Numbered from the stretch's first letter, positions 8,589-17,620 are shown. The stretch: DNA of 46,815 nt from Mycolicibacterium pyrenivorans (GCF_025821625.1 NZ_JACKSH010000184.1:1-46815); one strand, 5' to 3'. Program-made: numbers and translations. Notes: generated by a model not told the origin, from the sequence alone.

Positions 8589-10106
8589 TCATCCAGCAAC
8601 ACGGTTGAGGCCCTGCCGGCGTGAACGCGCGAGCACCAACGAGGCAACAAGCAGCAGCCCGCTGAGCCAGGCCAGCGCGGCCAGCAGAGGGCCGGTTTGG
8701 TCGAAGTGTGCGGTCAGGCCGGTGTCGAAGAGTACCTTGGTCCAGCCGTATCCAGGTAGCAGATTCGCCCATTGCTCGGGTTCGGGGCGCAGCATCGGGC
8801 TTTGGATGATGCCCAGGTCGAGGAACGGGATCAAGAAGGCGACGAACACCCCGGCGACCTTGCCCAGCAGCGGTCCGATGATGACGCCGATCATTGCGTA
8901 GGTGGCCGCCACCAGCAGGTTGACGGCGGCAAACGCGACCCACTGCTTGGGGTTGAAGACGGTCGCGGTGACCGCCAGTGTGGCCACGGTGATGACGATG
9001 GTGGCTGCGGCGACGACGCCGAGCCGGGCCGACAGCACGACACTGGTGCGGTAGCCGGCCAGCCGCAGACGACGGTCCCCGCCGGCGGCGTCGACCACGA
9101 CGAACATGCCCACCAGTGCGGCCAAGGCCCCGATCCCGATCGGGGCCATCGCCCCCGCATGTACGTCCGGGAACCAGAACGCTTGATTGGAGGTGGAGCC
9201 GCTTTCGGTCACGGCTACTACGAGTGGGCGCGCGGGCGTGGTCGCCTTCGCGAGCAGCACGAACAGCACGGGCACCAACACCAGCAGCACCAGCAGCACC
9301 GGGTTGCGGCGCAGATCGACCAACCCGAACCGCAACGCGGTCAGCAGCTGGCCCGCTGAGCGTCGATGCCGCCGCGCGGTGCGCGAACCCGCCGCGACGA
9401 CCGCCCCGGCCACCACCAGCGCCCCCACCACCCAGACCAACGAGATCCCGAGATCACCCAGCTGTCCGCCGTGGCGCGACGGCGTGCCGACCATCCACAA
9501 TGTGACGAAATGCGTGGGAAACCACCGGGTGAACGCATAATCACCACCGCTACCCCCAGGTCCGACGAATACATCGATCATCCAGACCAACAAGATGACC
9601 ACAGCGCCGTTGACCGGATTGCTGACAGCCACTCCGATCAACGCACCGATCGCCAGATAAATCAACGCAAACATCAGCGTGCCGGCGATCACCCGGCCGG
9701 GGTTGTCGATGCCCGTACGCACCGCCAACGCGATCAACGCGACCGTCGTGACGAGCCCAGCCATCAGCAGCCCGGTGCCGGCCCGGGCGGCGAGCAGCCG
9801 CGCCGACGATACCCCGGCCAGCAGCATCCGTCTGTCGGCTGCGTGAGCCGAGCGGACCTGGAAGTACATGGCCAGGCCCGACAGGAAGCCGGCCGCCCAG
9901 CCCGCGGTCGCAATTTGGGTCGCCATCCCAGGGCTCCCGCGCAACAGCTCCATCGCATCGGCGATCGAACCGGCTGCGACCAGCACGAACACCCCCGGCA
10001 CGAGGACCAACATGATCAGGTTCACCGGATTGCGCACGTAGTCGGTGATGAAGCTGCGCGTCAGAAGCAGCGTTGGCCGCCACTGTTCGTGGGCCGCGGT
10101 GGTCAT
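8589..10106 (-). CDS. ABC transporter permease, duplicated ABC-2-like domains
   Basis: From ATG 10106 the protein is 505 aa. It contains two homologous halves of about six helices each: both begin with a LT.R....D..RNPV motif (SFITDYVRNPVNLIMLVLVP at the N-terminus, FGLVDLRRNPVLLVLLVLVP near residue 265). This is an internal duplication typical of ABC-2 exporter permeases. The start overlaps the stop of the ATPase gene (ATGA at 10103-10106), so the pair is translationally coupled. The substrate is unknown. The longer start (10130) would overlap the ATPase further and has no ribosome site. Confidence 0.85.
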   Translation of the reverse strand: MTTAAHEQWRPTLLLTRSFITDYVRNPVNLIMLVLVPGVFVLVAAGSIADAMELLRGSPGMATQIATAGWAAGFLSGLAMYFQVRSAHAADRRMLLAGVSSARLLAARAGTGLLMAGLVTTVALIALAVRTGIDNPGRVIAGTLMFALIYLAIGALIGVAVSNPVNGAVVILLVWMIDVFVGPGGSGGDYAFTRWFPTHFVTLWMVGTPSRHGGQLGDLGISLVWVVGALVVAGAVVAAGSRTARRHRRSAGQLLTALRFGLVDLRRNPVLLVLLVLVPVLFVLLAKATTPARPLVVAVTESGSTSNQAFWFPDVHAGAMAPIGIGALAALVGMFVVVDAAGGDRRLRLAGYRTSVVLSARLGVVAAATIVITVATLAVTATVFNPKQWVAFAAVNLLVAATYAMIGVIIGPLLGKVAGVFVAFLIPFLDLGIIQSPMLRPEPEQWANLLPGYGWTKVLFDTGLTAHFDQTGPLLAALAWLSGLLLVASLVLARSRRQGLNRVAG

Positions 10107-10810
10107 CGCGCAGCCCCTTGCCCCTCGCACCGCCGCCCGTCACACAATCGCCCGTCGCACAGCTTGACAATGCGATCGAACCGATGCTCGTCGGCGACAA
10201 AGTGACTGACGATCAACACCGACCTGCCCGTGGCGCGGCGAACGCCGACCAGGTCCCAGAACTTGAGGTAGGTGTCCCAGTCGAATCCGGCATAGGGCTC
10301 GTCGAGCAGCAACACCGGCGGATCGGCCAGCATCGCCAGGGTCAGATTGAGCTTGGCCAGCGTACCGCCGGACAGCCGGTCTGCCCGCGTGCCGGCATAT
10401 CGTTCAAACCCCAACGCTTCGTACAGGTCTCGTCGCGAACGCCGCTCCGCCTCGTGAGTCATTCGGTAGGCGCGGGCGAACAATTCGATGTGCTCATCGC
10501 AGGTCAGCCGCTCGTAGACCACCGGCTGCTGCGGGCAGTAACCTAGCACGCCCGAACGCGTCACCGTGCCCGCGTCGGCGGCCAACTCGCCGACCAAGAT
10601 CTTCATCATCGTCGACTTGCCGGAACCGTTCTCGCCCACCAACCCGACAACCTCGCCCGGGTACAGGGTTAGATCCGCGCCCCGCAGCACCTGCTGGCGG
10701 TGCGACACCGGCCAAATGCCGCGGCGAAATGATTTCTCGATGCCCTCGGCCGTGAGCACCGATGCGGAGGGCGCAACTGTCTTCGCATCGACCGCCGGCG
10801 CTGCGGTCAT
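10103..10810 (-). CDS. ABC transporter ATP-binding protein
   Basis: The 235-aa nucleotide-binding subunit has all motifs: Walker A GENGSGKST, Q-loop YCPQQ, signature LSGGTLAKLNL, Walker B VLLLDEPYAGFD and the switch His in SHFV. It powers the permease encoded just downstream. It follows the small Met/His-rich membrane protein gene by 20 bp, so 11052 to 8589 is one operon preceded by a 19-bp dyad at 11116. By neighbourhood it may export a lipid, antibiotic or metal complex; nothing in the sequence decides this. Confidence 0.92.
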   Translation of the reverse strand: MTAAPAVDAKTVAPSASVLTAEGIEKSFRRGIWPVSHRQQVLRGADLTLYPGEVVGLVGENGSGKSTMMKILVGELAADAGTVTRSGVLGYCPQQPVVYERLTCDEHIELFARAYRMTHEAERRSRRDLYEALGFERYAGTRADRLSGGTLAKLNLTLAMLADPPVLLLDEPYAGFDWDTYLKFWDLVGVRRATGRSVLIVSHFVADEHRFDRIVKLCDGRLCDGRRCEGQGAAR

Positions 10811-10830
10811 TGTGCGTTCACGCGCGGTAC

Positions 10831-11052
10831 CTAGGAACGTCCGGCCGAATCATGATGCTCATGCGTATCGCCGGAACTGGCACCGCCACCGCCACCGTGA
10901 CCGTGCCCGCCCATCATGAACATCATCATCAGCGGGCACGCCAACACGACCAGTAGGAGTAAGAGCGTTGATACTGGCACGCCAACGGCGACTGCGGCGA
11001 CGAGGGCGGCGGCCAAGGCTATTGCGTACCACGGGTAATACTGGCGCTTCAT
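10831..11052 (-). CDS. Small Met/His-rich membrane protein, first gene of the ABC operon
   Basis: The 73-aa protein starts MKRQYYPWYAIALAAALVAA. It has two hydrophobic segments, the second ending CPLMMMFMMGG, and a tail of Gly and His (GHGHGGGGG, HEHHD) that could bind copper. It resembles DUF2933-type proteins. The start follows GGAAGGAAA closely. A near twin lies at 44648-44875. Both are preceded by the same class of 19-bp operator, so they are likely duplicated members of one regulon. Confidence 0.7.
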   Translation of the reverse strand: MKRQYYPWYAIALAAALVAAVAVGVPVSTLLLLLVVLACPLMMMFMMGGHGHGGGGGASSGDTHEHHDSAGRS

Positions 11053-11115
11053 CTTGTTTCCTTCCGTTCAGGTTTGGATTAACCGTGCGCCACGAGCGTG
11101 GCGAAGCCAATGGGA

Positions 11116-11134
11116 CTACGTACTTGATCCGTAG
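11116..11134 (-). promoter_or_regulatory. 19-bp BlaI-like dyad before the ABC operon
   Basis: CTACGTACTTGATCCGTAG fits CTAC-N11-GTAG and lies 64 bp upstream of the start at 11052. It is one of twelve such sites in the window. Confidence 0.6.
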
Positions 11135-11485
11135 AACAAAGGTCATCATCTGTATGGACCAAAGTCCCTATGGGGGTTCGCGGCCGTATCGCCGTTGCCG
11201 GGATGTGGTAGACAACGGGCGCGGCGAGCACGATGTCCGAAGCCGCCAGTACTTAGACCGTCCGTGCCGCGCCGACAAACTGCATGCCGTCAAAGTGGTG
11301 TTCGATCGCCCAGTGCCGTGCAACCCATGGCGGAAGTGACTGATTGGTGTTGGGGCGCGCCGATGACGATGCCTCGCTCGAGTTGCACCTTCAGATCGAA
11401 GGGCTTGGCGACCATCCGGTCACGCGGCCTCTACGCCGGCTGGGTCAAAGTGGCTGATGGGCACCGCTATGCACGGGTCTCGGGC
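11135..11485. other. Intergenic stretch without a recognised gene
   Basis: About 350 bases between the ABC operon promoter and the ccdA remnant. Apart from the DosR-like box nothing is identified. Open frames on the plus strand (for example near 11155-11339) show no family signature. Confidence 0.35.
11155..11168. promoter_or_regulatory. Possible DosR/DevR-type box
   Basis: TGGACCAAAGTCCC matches 12 of 14 positions of the DosR core GGGACTWWAGTCCC. No convincing dormancy gene follows on either strand, so its target is unclear. Confidence 0.35.
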
Positions 11486-12282
11486 TCATATCGGCAGCAC
11501 TGTGGTCGTCACGAATTGGTCGCGGATCCGGCCGACAAAGTCGGCCCACGCTCCGGTGAGTAGTGCGACACCAACAGCGACCAGCATGATCCCCCCGGCG
11601 ATCTGAATGCGGCGGGTGTTGCGGCGCAGCCATCCGAACCAGCCTTGCATCGCGGTCGTGCCCAGCGCCAGCAGGACGAATGGCATCCCGAGGCCGAGGC
11701 AAAACGCGACGATGAGCAGCACGCCACGTGCCGCGGTGACGCCTTGGGTGCCGGCGGCAACGGAGAGGACGCCGGCCAGGGTGGGTCCCAAGCAGGGCGT
11801 CCAACCGAGTCCGACGTCGCGCCCAGCAGCGGTGCCCCCACAACGCCAGTGATCCGACGAGGGTGAAACCTAACGTCGCGCTGCAACATTGGGATGAATC
11901 CGAGGAACACCAAGCCCATGACGATGGTGAGTACGCCGCCGATCTGCTGCAGGAGATCCCGGTTGAGCGCCAGCACGCCGATCAACCCGAACACCGACGC
12001 CGTCGCCGCCACAAACACCGCCGTGAAACCCGGCGACGAACAAGAGGGCAGCGCCAGCCACGCGCCACGAATCCCGCGCCGCCGGTCGCGCATCTGGTGA
12101 GCCGTTCGCCCCTGCAGTACCGGCGAGGTAGGACAGATAGCCGGGCGCCAAGGGGATGCAGCAGGGAGACGCGAAGGAGACGATACCGGCTAGTGTGCGG
12201 CCGCGCCAAGCCCGAGCACCAACGGCCCGGAGGCCGCCGCCGCGCCGAACGTTTCACCGATGCCCTGCGCGTGCGCGGTCAC
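11486..12282 (-). pseudogene. ccdA: CcdA/DsbD-type thiol-redox membrane protein, multiply frameshifted
   Basis: CcdA passes electrons across the membrane to thioredoxin-like proteins. GTG 12282 overlaps the TlpA stop (GTGA), giving TAHAQGIGETFGAAAASGPL. The frame then breaks near 12193 and resumes as LAGIVSFASPCCIPLAPGYL (the CcdA SPC..P motif). It shifts again near 12045 to FTAVFVAATASVFGLIGVLA, and again near 11815 to LGPTLAGVLSVAAGTQGVTA, ending VTTTVLPI. Read across frames the family is clear; as sequenced it cannot give a full protein. It forms a pair with the TlpA-like gene. Confidence 0.8.
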
Positions 12283-12866
12283 GGCTCTGCCGCGATCCGC
12301 TGCACGAGCGGCCGCAGATCCTCGGCCAGCAGCGCCCGCAAAAAAATGGCTGCGACGCGGTGTTTGCGGTCGAGCACCAGCGTGGTGGGTACCACGCTGG
12401 TGGGATAGCCCTTGCCGAGGGCGATCAAGCCGCGCATCGCAGGGTCGAAGATCGACGGGTAGCTTACATTGCGGTCGGTGACGAAATCCTTGGCGGCGGA
12501 ACAATCGTCACGCACATCGATGCCCACGAATGCAACGCCGAGGGGTGCGGTCTCATTGAAGACCTTCTCGAGTTCAGAAGTTTCGGTGCGACACGGTGCG
12601 CACCAGGACCCCCAGATGTTGATCACGACCACCTTGCCGGCGAAATCGGATAGATGGATCGGTCGATCGTCCATCAGCGCGGGACCCGTGAGGTCGCCGA
12701 TGCTGCCGCGGGTCTGCGGTGGATCGTAGAAGAGGTCGGTCTTCCCCCCGGGTGACACGAACTCAAATGTGCCGCCCTGCGTGACGGCATCACGTCCAGT
12801 GGCACATCCCACCGCGATGAGGGCCGCGATGGCGCACACCGCGAGTGCACGCAGGCGATTGGGCAT
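12279..12866 (-). CDS. TlpA/ResA-like thioredoxin lipoprotein
   Basis: The 195-aa protein has a signal peptide with a lipobox (IAALIAVGC, Cys about 21) and a thioredoxin-like domain with WCAPC in VVVINIWGSWCAPCRTETSE and the cis-Pro in TSVVPTTLVLD. It is expected to act outside the membrane on disulfides or copper-bound thiols. The start ATG follows GGAGAA. It overlaps ccdA by GTGA, the classical TlpA-CcdA redox pair, although here the partner is broken. A 19-bp dyad lies 34 bp upstream of the start. Confidence 0.9.
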   Translation of the reverse strand: MPNRLRALAVCAIAALIAVGCATGRDAVTQGGTFEFVSPGGKTDLFYDPPQTRGSIGDLTGPALMDDRPIHLSDFAGKVVVINIWGSWCAPCRTETSELEKVFNETAPLGVAFVGIDVRDDCSAAKDFVTDRNVSYPSIFDPAMRGLIALGKGYPTSVVPTTLVLDRKHRVAAIFLRALLAEDLRPLVQRIAAEP

Positions 12867-12899
12867 CGGTTCTCCACTGGTGATGGATTTCCATCGGGT

Positions 12900-12918
12900 C
12901 TACTATGCGTGTACGTAG
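12900..12918. promoter_or_regulatory. 19-bp BlaI-like dyad between TlpA and the small gene at 12980
   Basis: CTACTATGCGTGTACGTAG fits CTAC-N11-GTAG. It sits between divergent genes (12866 minus, 12980 plus) and could control both. Confidence 0.6.
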
Positions 12919-12979
12919 ATCGTAGGCCCACGCGTGCGAACACGGCGTGCAGGGTCCTACCCGCCGAAGGGAGTCCCGA

Positions 12980-13153
12980 ATGGAGCAGCTACTCTCGGCG
13001 GCCGCCGCGCTGGCCTGTCCGGTTGGTATGGGCGCGATGATGTTTCTGATGATGCGGCCCAGTCACGGGACGGACATGCCTGAGCGTGAGGAAATGACTC
13101 GGCTGCGGGCAGAGGTCGACCAGCTGAAGTTTGAACGACAGCAGCATATCTGA
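12980..13153 (+). CDS. Small single-pass membrane protein with a coiled-coil tail
   Basis: The 57-aa protein starts MEQLLSAAAALACPVGMGAM. It has one Met-rich helix (residues 4-25) containing a CPVGMGAMMFLMM stretch that could bind copper, then a charged heptad-like tail (LRAEVDQLKFERQQ). The start is supported by GAAGGGAG at 12966-12973. It is divergent to the TlpA gene. I do not know the family; the CP.gM motif recalls the DUF2933-type proteins nearby. Confidence 0.6.
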   Translation: MEQLLSAAAALACPVGMGAMMFLMMRPSHGTDMPEREEMTRLRAEVDQLKFERQQHI

Positions 13154-13228
13154 GGTAGCAGGATTTGTTACCGGCCTGGATGCTGCCCTATTGACGCCTC
13201 CTGCGAAGAACAATCAGACCGGGACTAG

Positions 13229-13246
13229 CTACAAGCTACGCAGTAG
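13229..13246 (+). promoter_or_regulatory. Variant dyad before the 13288 gene
   Basis: AGCTAC-N10-GTAGCT (13227-13248) is a perfect 6-bp-arm inverted repeat whose core has a spacer one base shorter than the other CTAC-N11-GTAG sites. It is about 40 bp upstream of the start. Confidence 0.45.
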
Positions 13247-13287
13247 CTACATATGACGGCGTATCTGCAGACGAACGGAGCGTGTTC

Positions 13288-14007
13288 ATGGCGGCGAGGA
13301 AAAGCCCCCGGACGACGGTGAAGTCTTCACGAGATGGACGCAAGGCCATCGCGCGTGCGCAGTCGAGCCGACGCACCGGCTGGTTGTGGCTCGCCGCGGG
13401 TGTTGTGTTCGTAGCTCCCATTGTGGTGATCGTGATTGTCAGCATCATGAAATCGCCCGGTCAGCCCACACCGGACACGGAATCGGCGAGCCTGCAGAGT
13501 CCACCGGCCACCGTGGCCGTGGGCGCCGAAACGATGCCGCCGTGGCCGGCGCCTACTGATGCGAGTGCGGCGGTGGCCGCAGCCGGCTTGCCGATGCTAG
13601 GCAGCGAAGGGGCCGTGGAGCACATTCACGCCCATCTGGATGTGCTCGTTGATGGTGAGCCTGTGCCGGTTCCAGCCGAGTTGGGTATCGACACCAAGCG
13701 CGGCACTATTAGCCCGCTGCACACCCATGACGGTAGTGGTGTGATTCATGTTGAGTCGCCGGTGAAAAGACAGTTCAGCCTGGGGGAGGTTTTCACCGAA
13801 TGGCAGGTGAATCTGTCGGCGGACAACATCGGGGCGCTGCGCGCCGTCGACGGTAAGGCCGTGCGCGTTTTCGTCAACGGCGCACAGCAGACGGGAAACC
13901 CGGCGGCGATCATGCTGGGCGATCGCGACGAGATCGCCGTGGTTTACGGCGTCCCCCGTCCTGGCGAAACCATTCCCTCGACATACGACTTCGCCGAAGG
14001 CGTGTGA
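13288..14007 (+). CDS. Membrane-anchored His-containing protein of unknown function
   Basis: From ATG 13288 the protein is 239 aa. A basic cytoplasmic N-terminus is followed by one helix (WLWLAAGVVFVAPIVVIVIV, about 32-52), a Pro/Ala-rich linker and an extracytoplasmic domain with VEHIHAHLDVLVDGEPVPVP and SPLHTHDGSGVIHVESP. The clustered His residues (HIHAH, HTHDG) suggest metal binding. I do not recognise a named family. It lies upstream of the methyltransferase gene and is intact. Confidence 0.65.
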   Translation: MAARKSPRTTVKSSRDGRKAIARAQSSRRTGWLWLAAGVVFVAPIVVIVIVSIMKSPGQPTPDTESASLQSPPATVAVGAETMPPWPAPTDASAAVAAAGLPMLGSEGAVEHIHAHLDVLVDGEPVPVPAELGIDTKRGTISPLHTHDGSGVIHVESPVKRQFSLGEVFTEWQVNLSADNIGALRAVDGKAVRVFVNGAQQTGNPAAIMLGDRDEIAVVYGVPRPGETIPSTYDFAEGV

Positions 14008-14057
14008 GAGCCCCGACGACAAGGAAAATGGCACAGGCCGACCGCGGAGGAGGCGAC

Positions 14058-14657
14058 ATGGCGGATCTGTCCGAATTCCAGCATCCACGGTGTGCGCGCA
14101 TGTATGAGCGGATCAGCGCTGAGTCGGAGCAGCGTGGCACCGCGCAGCATCGCGATCGCGCCTTTGCTGGCTTGTCCGGCCGGGTGATTGAGGTCGGCGC
14201 CGGCAACGGCATGAACTTCGGCCACTATCCCAATACGGTCGCAGAAGTCGTCGCGGTCGAGCCCGAGGATCACCTGCGGACACTGGCTGAGCGGGCTGCT
14301 GAAACCGCAGCTGTGCCGGTACACGTGGTGGCCCGTCACGCGACCGCGCTGCCGGTGGAGGACGCCACCTTCGACGGCACCGTTGCGTCGTTGGTGTTGT
14401 GCTCGGTCGCCGATGTGCCGGCAGCATTGGCCGAGCTGCGTCGGGTGCTCAAGCCGAACGGCCAGCTTCGGTTCTTCGAGCACGTGCGTTCGACCAAACC
14501 ATGGTTCGCGTTGCTAGAGGATGCCCTCACTCCGCTGTGGTCACGGGTGGGTGGGGGCTGTCACCTCAACCTCGCGGCGGGATTGATCCAGCACCACAAT
14601 CGCGCGCGTGCCGATGGTGACCGGTTCGTTGAACAGCAGGGTGATCGCCTCGGGTGA
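14058..14657 (+). pseudogene. Class I SAM-dependent methyltransferase, 3' truncated
   Basis: From ATG 14058 (GGAGGAGG just upstream) the protein shows motif I VIEVGAGNGMNFGHYP, the acidic end of strand 2 (VVAVEPEDHL) and VASLVLCSVADVPAALAELR, as in UbiE/Methyltransf_11 proteins. Sequence likeness stops after RVGGGCHLN near 14575. The remaining ~26 codons are the antisense of a copC fragment. About 30-40 C-terminal residues are thus replaced. It may still fold, but the original gene is truncated by a deletion joining it tail-to-tail with copC. Confidence 0.75.
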
Positions 14658-14792
14658 GGCCGCAACCGCGGCCTCTGCTGCGGGTTCGGTGAACAGCAAC
14701 GTGGGATGCGCCTGCGCGCTACCCGCCCCCCGCCCCACCGATGTCTGCACGGCGATCGCTAACGCGATGAGCCCACACCGCAGCCAGGTCAT
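14541..14792 (-). pseudogene. copC: CopC-like copper-binding protein, 3' truncated
   Basis: From ATG 14792 a signal peptide (MTWLRCGLIALAIAVQTSVG) leads to AHPTLLFTEPAAEAAVAASP, ITLLFNEPVTIGTRAIVVLD, the N-terminal half of a CopC domain. The His after the signal cleavage (AHP) is the usual N-terminal copper ligand. The domain is cut after about 75 residues where it meets the methyltransferase remnant, so the second His ligand and any CopD part are missing. Confidence 0.75.
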
Positions 14793-15233
14793 GATGCGGG
14801 GACATCGACTCGGCCGTTGGGCGCCATCGACACAGAGGGCGCCATTGTGGAGCCGATATCTGCAACCCTCGCTGGCCGGCCGTCTGACATGAGGGAACGA
14901 CGCGTCCAGCGCGGTGGAGCGTAAACAAGCATCAGTTGATGGGGCCATGGCCTTCGTTCTGCTGCTAGGACAACGGTTTTCGCCGATTGCAAGAACCGGG
15001 CGTGCCGGATTCTAGGCCTTTGTCGCGCGCTATCGCGGCCACGCCCGTCGTCGTCGGCAGGAAGAAAGCTGCGCGAGTCTCCTTCGTCCCAGAATCGTCG
15101 TGAGACGGTGGCGGGCATCAGCGGCTGCCGATCCGGGTCTGGCTGAGCGCACGAAGTCTGCGCGCTGCACCCGTGCCGCCGTTGACGTTATGCATGGGAC
15201 AGGCCCTCGGTTTCCAAACCGTATGGAACGGCA
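14793..15233. other. Gene-free stretch
   Basis: About 440 bases with no recognised gene, between the copC stump and the blaI promoter. Short frames show no family signature. Confidence 0.4.
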
Positions 15234-15252
15234 TTACGCTCTTGGTACGTAG
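15234..15252 (+). promoter_or_regulatory. 19-bp BlaI-like dyad, autoregulatory position
   Basis: TTACGCTCTTGGTACGTAG keeps the right half of the consensus and lies 31 bp before the blaI start at 15283, as expected for autorepression. Confidence 0.5.
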
Positions 15253-15282
15253 ACAATACGCATTCCGCCGAAGGGGCGCACC

Positions 15283-15708
15283 ATGCGTGACACAGGCTCG
15301 ACACGGACAGCCGGGAGGCCAACGGTGCGCACACGCGGATTTGGCGAACTCGAAGCCGTCATCATGGACCGCATCTGGAACCGTGCATCCGGCACGACCA
15401 CGACGGTGCGAGAATTATTCGACGAACTAGCAGCAGAACGCGACATCGCCTACACCACAGTAATGTCCACGATGGACAATCTGCACAGCAAGGGCTACCT
15501 GGCGCGGGAGCGCGACGGCAAAGCCTACCGGTATTGGCCGACCCTGACTCGTGAGCAACACAGCGCAAGCCTCATGCGCGAGGCCTTGGACTCCGGCGGC
15601 CAACCCGATCTGGTGCTCACCTACTTCCTCGAACAAATCGGCCCCGAGGAGTCGGCGCGCCTGGGCGCCGCGCTCCGTCGACCCACGAAGCGAGCAGCCA
15701 AGCGCTAA
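15283..15708 (+). CDS. blaI: BlaI/MecI/CopY-family repressor (copy 1)
   Basis: The 141-aa winged-helix repressor contains FGELEAVIMDRIWN, TTTVRELFDELAAERDIAYT, TVMSTMDNLHSKGYLARERD and GKAYRYWP, the conserved BlaI/Penicillinase_R fold, with a C-terminal dimerisation region. No BlaR1-type protease gene follows it. It is closely similar to the second copy at 26968. These repressors bind dyads of the TAC/GTA type, and the repeated CTACGTA-N5-TACGTAG sites of the window are the obvious candidates. The start is preceded by GAAGGGG. Confidence 0.9.
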   Translation: MRDTGSTRTAGRPTVRTRGFGELEAVIMDRIWNRASGTTTTVRELFDELAAERDIAYTTVMSTMDNLHSKGYLARERDGKAYRYWPTLTREQHSASLMREALDSGGQPDLVLTYFLEQIGPEESARLGAALRRPTKRAAKR

Positions 15709-15849
15709 GCGCGGGGCCGGCTCAGAAGCAATGTCGGCGGGCCCATGCGAGTCTCCTCGCGGCCTAATCCAGATGGCCCAAGCCGAGTTGGAGAGGCGCA
15801 ACCACCGCTGACCTGACGGCATATCATCATCGACAGAGAGGGATTGATT

Positions 15850-16244
15850 ATGGCACTGGCCATTTCAACCACATTGCACAGCACGTTCGACGACGCTGTT
15901 GAAAATACTCGCAAAGCATTGGCGATCAGGGCTTCGGCGTGCTGACCGAAATCGACGTAAAGGCCACACTGAAGGCCAAATTGGGCGAGGAAATCGAGGA
16001 CTACCTGATCTTGGGAACGTGCAATCCGTCCTTGGCCCATCGGGCAATCGATATCGATCGCCAAATCGGGCTGTTGCTTCCGTGCAACGTCGTGGTGCGC
16101 ACCGATCCCGCCGCGAAGGGCATGGTCATCGATGACGCGATGGATCCGCAGGTGATGGTGCAGGTCGCCGACGAGCCAAAACTGCGCGCCGTGGCCGACG
16201 AGGCCGCGATCATGTTGCGCGCGGCAATCCAATCGCTCTCATAG
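15850..16244 (+). pseudogene. DUF302 family protein with a one-base frameshift
   Basis: ATG 15850 opens MALAISTTLHSTFDDAVENT then RKALA, and the frame ends prematurely. One missing base near 15925 would join it to DQGFGVLTEIDV, followed by VKATLKAKLGEEIEDYLILG and LLLPCNVVVR in the frame running to 16244. Together they form a complete ~130-aa DUF302 protein. The family is small and common in redox and metal contexts, with unknown function. It lies after blaI. Confidence 0.8.
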
Positions 16245-16399
16245 ACCGGCGCGGGCCAGTTGACCGGGCCAACTGTGCGCTGTCGTGGATCGGGGAGTCT
16301 GGACGTCCACATCTGGTCAATGGGGCGCGACGCGAGAGGTGTGGATTCGGCGGATGCCGCGAGACGACTTCTTGCTGTAGCCCGCGGCGACAGAGCGGG

Positions 16400-17620
16400 T
16401 CAGGGGATCCGGTTGCGCGCCGGAGAGAATCGCTCTAGCTGAACGGGTGGCCCTCCGGGCGGCGGCGAAGGCAAGACGCGGGGCTGCCCGTCGGCCACCA
16501 TGGTGACCGCACCGTTCTCTCGATCTATGTTCAGCGTGCCGTGCTGGAAGTTCTGCACAATCCATTGCGGCTCTTGGATCTGGCCGCTTGTGGGCAAGCC
16601 GAGCGAGCTGCGCTCGTAACCCAGCGTCGCCCAGGCGTCATAGATCGCTCCGGTCAAAGGTTGCGCTCCGGTGGCCGGTGACCAGTAGATCGCTCCATGG
16701 GTAAAGATGACGTAGCGTGCTGGGCCAGCACCGGGGGCTTCCGGCGACCTCACCGGACCCAGCGCACCGCTGGCGCCACCGAGCGCTTGCCATCGCGTAA
16801 TAATCGCCCCACCCCGCATCGACTCCTCCACGTCCTCTGCCGTGGGAGGTTGGTTGAAACGCGCGGCGATCTCGCGGATCCGATCCAGGAACGCGTAGGC
16901 GGCGTTGCCCGGGCATGCGGTATCACCGACATCGCGGTGAGCGAAGATGCTCGGCAGCATGCGGCTCATACCCTGCCGGAACCGGGTGTAGGGGCCACCG
17001 GCAGATGTCAGCGTGACGGCGCCTCTGGGATCGACTGCGCCGAGCGCCAGCCGCCATCCCAACAGCCGGCCAACCGATCGCAGCTGCGCTGGCGTCGGTA
17101 CTTCTCGGCCGTAATCACCGATCAGGCAAACCGCCCACGTGTCTTTGTTGAATCCACCGGTATGCGATCCCTCGACCGGTTTATCAAGGCCGCCGAATCT
17201 GCCTTCGAAAACTTGACCGTGCTTGTCGACGAGCGCGTTGTAGGCGATGTCCGCCCAACCCATCGAGCGTGTGTGATACGCGTAGATTGAGCGCACGATC
17301 GCTGCCGATTCGTTGGGCGCGTAGTTGTTGCCCGTTGCGGAGTGGTGTATAATCCCGGCCCGAATCGCGTTGTCGTACACCGGCGCTGCTCGCCGCAGCG
17401 ACTCGTCGGCACCCCATTGACCGCGGCTGATAACGGGGATCGGTGGTGTCGCCGTGGCCGTGTCCACCGACAGAGGCGGCTGCGCTGGCGCGTGCGGTGT
17501 CCCGATGAGCAGGGGCGCGGCGCCAGCCAGACCGACAACCGCCGGCGCTGCGGCCGCGAATCTCAGGACGGCCCGCCGCGAAACGGGCCGACTTGGTCCG
17601 CCCGTGCACCGATCACACAC
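16400..17620 (-). CDS. Tat-exported PGRP/amidase-2 peptidoglycan amidase with LGFP repeats
   Basis: The 406-aa protein has a twin-arginine signal (SRRAVLRFAAAAPAVVG). The N-acetylmuramoyl-L-alanine amidase/PGRP domain follows (RGQWGADES, IIHHSATGNNY, MGWADIAYNALVDKHGQVFE, AHRDVGDTACPG), with Zn ligands His in IIHHS and AHRD and Cys in TACPG. The C-terminal third carries LGFP-type repeats (WQALGGASGALGPVRSPEAP, LGYERSSLGLPTS) found in mycolata wall proteins. It cleaves or binds peptidoglycan outside the cell. It is intact, with no dyad of the 19-bp class clearly upstream. Confidence 0.9.
   Translation of the reverse strand: MCDRCTGGPSRPVSRRAVLRFAAAAPAVVGLAGAAPLLIGTPHAPAQPPLSVDTATATPPIPVISRGQWGADESLRRAAPVYDNAIRAGIIHHSATGNNYAPNESAAIVRSIYAYHTRSMGWADIAYNALVDKHGQVFEGRFGGLDKPVEGSHTGGFNKDTWAVCLIGDYGREVPTPAQLRSVGRLLGWRLALGAVDPRGAVTLTSAGGPYTRFRQGMSRMLPSIFAHRDVGDTACPGNAAYAFLDRIREIAARFNQPPTAEDVEESMRGGAIITRWQALGGASGALGPVRSPEAPGAGPARYVIFTHGAIYWSPATGAQPLTGAIYDAWATLGYERSSLGLPTSGQIQEPQWIVQNFQHGTLNIDRENGAVTMVADGQPRVLPSPPPGGPPVQLERFSPARNRIP

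Noticed and set aside
9366..10205. 279-aa plus-strand frame opposite the ABC permease
   Set aside because: It is extremely rich in Arg, His, Gln and Asp, the typical antisense of membrane helices.
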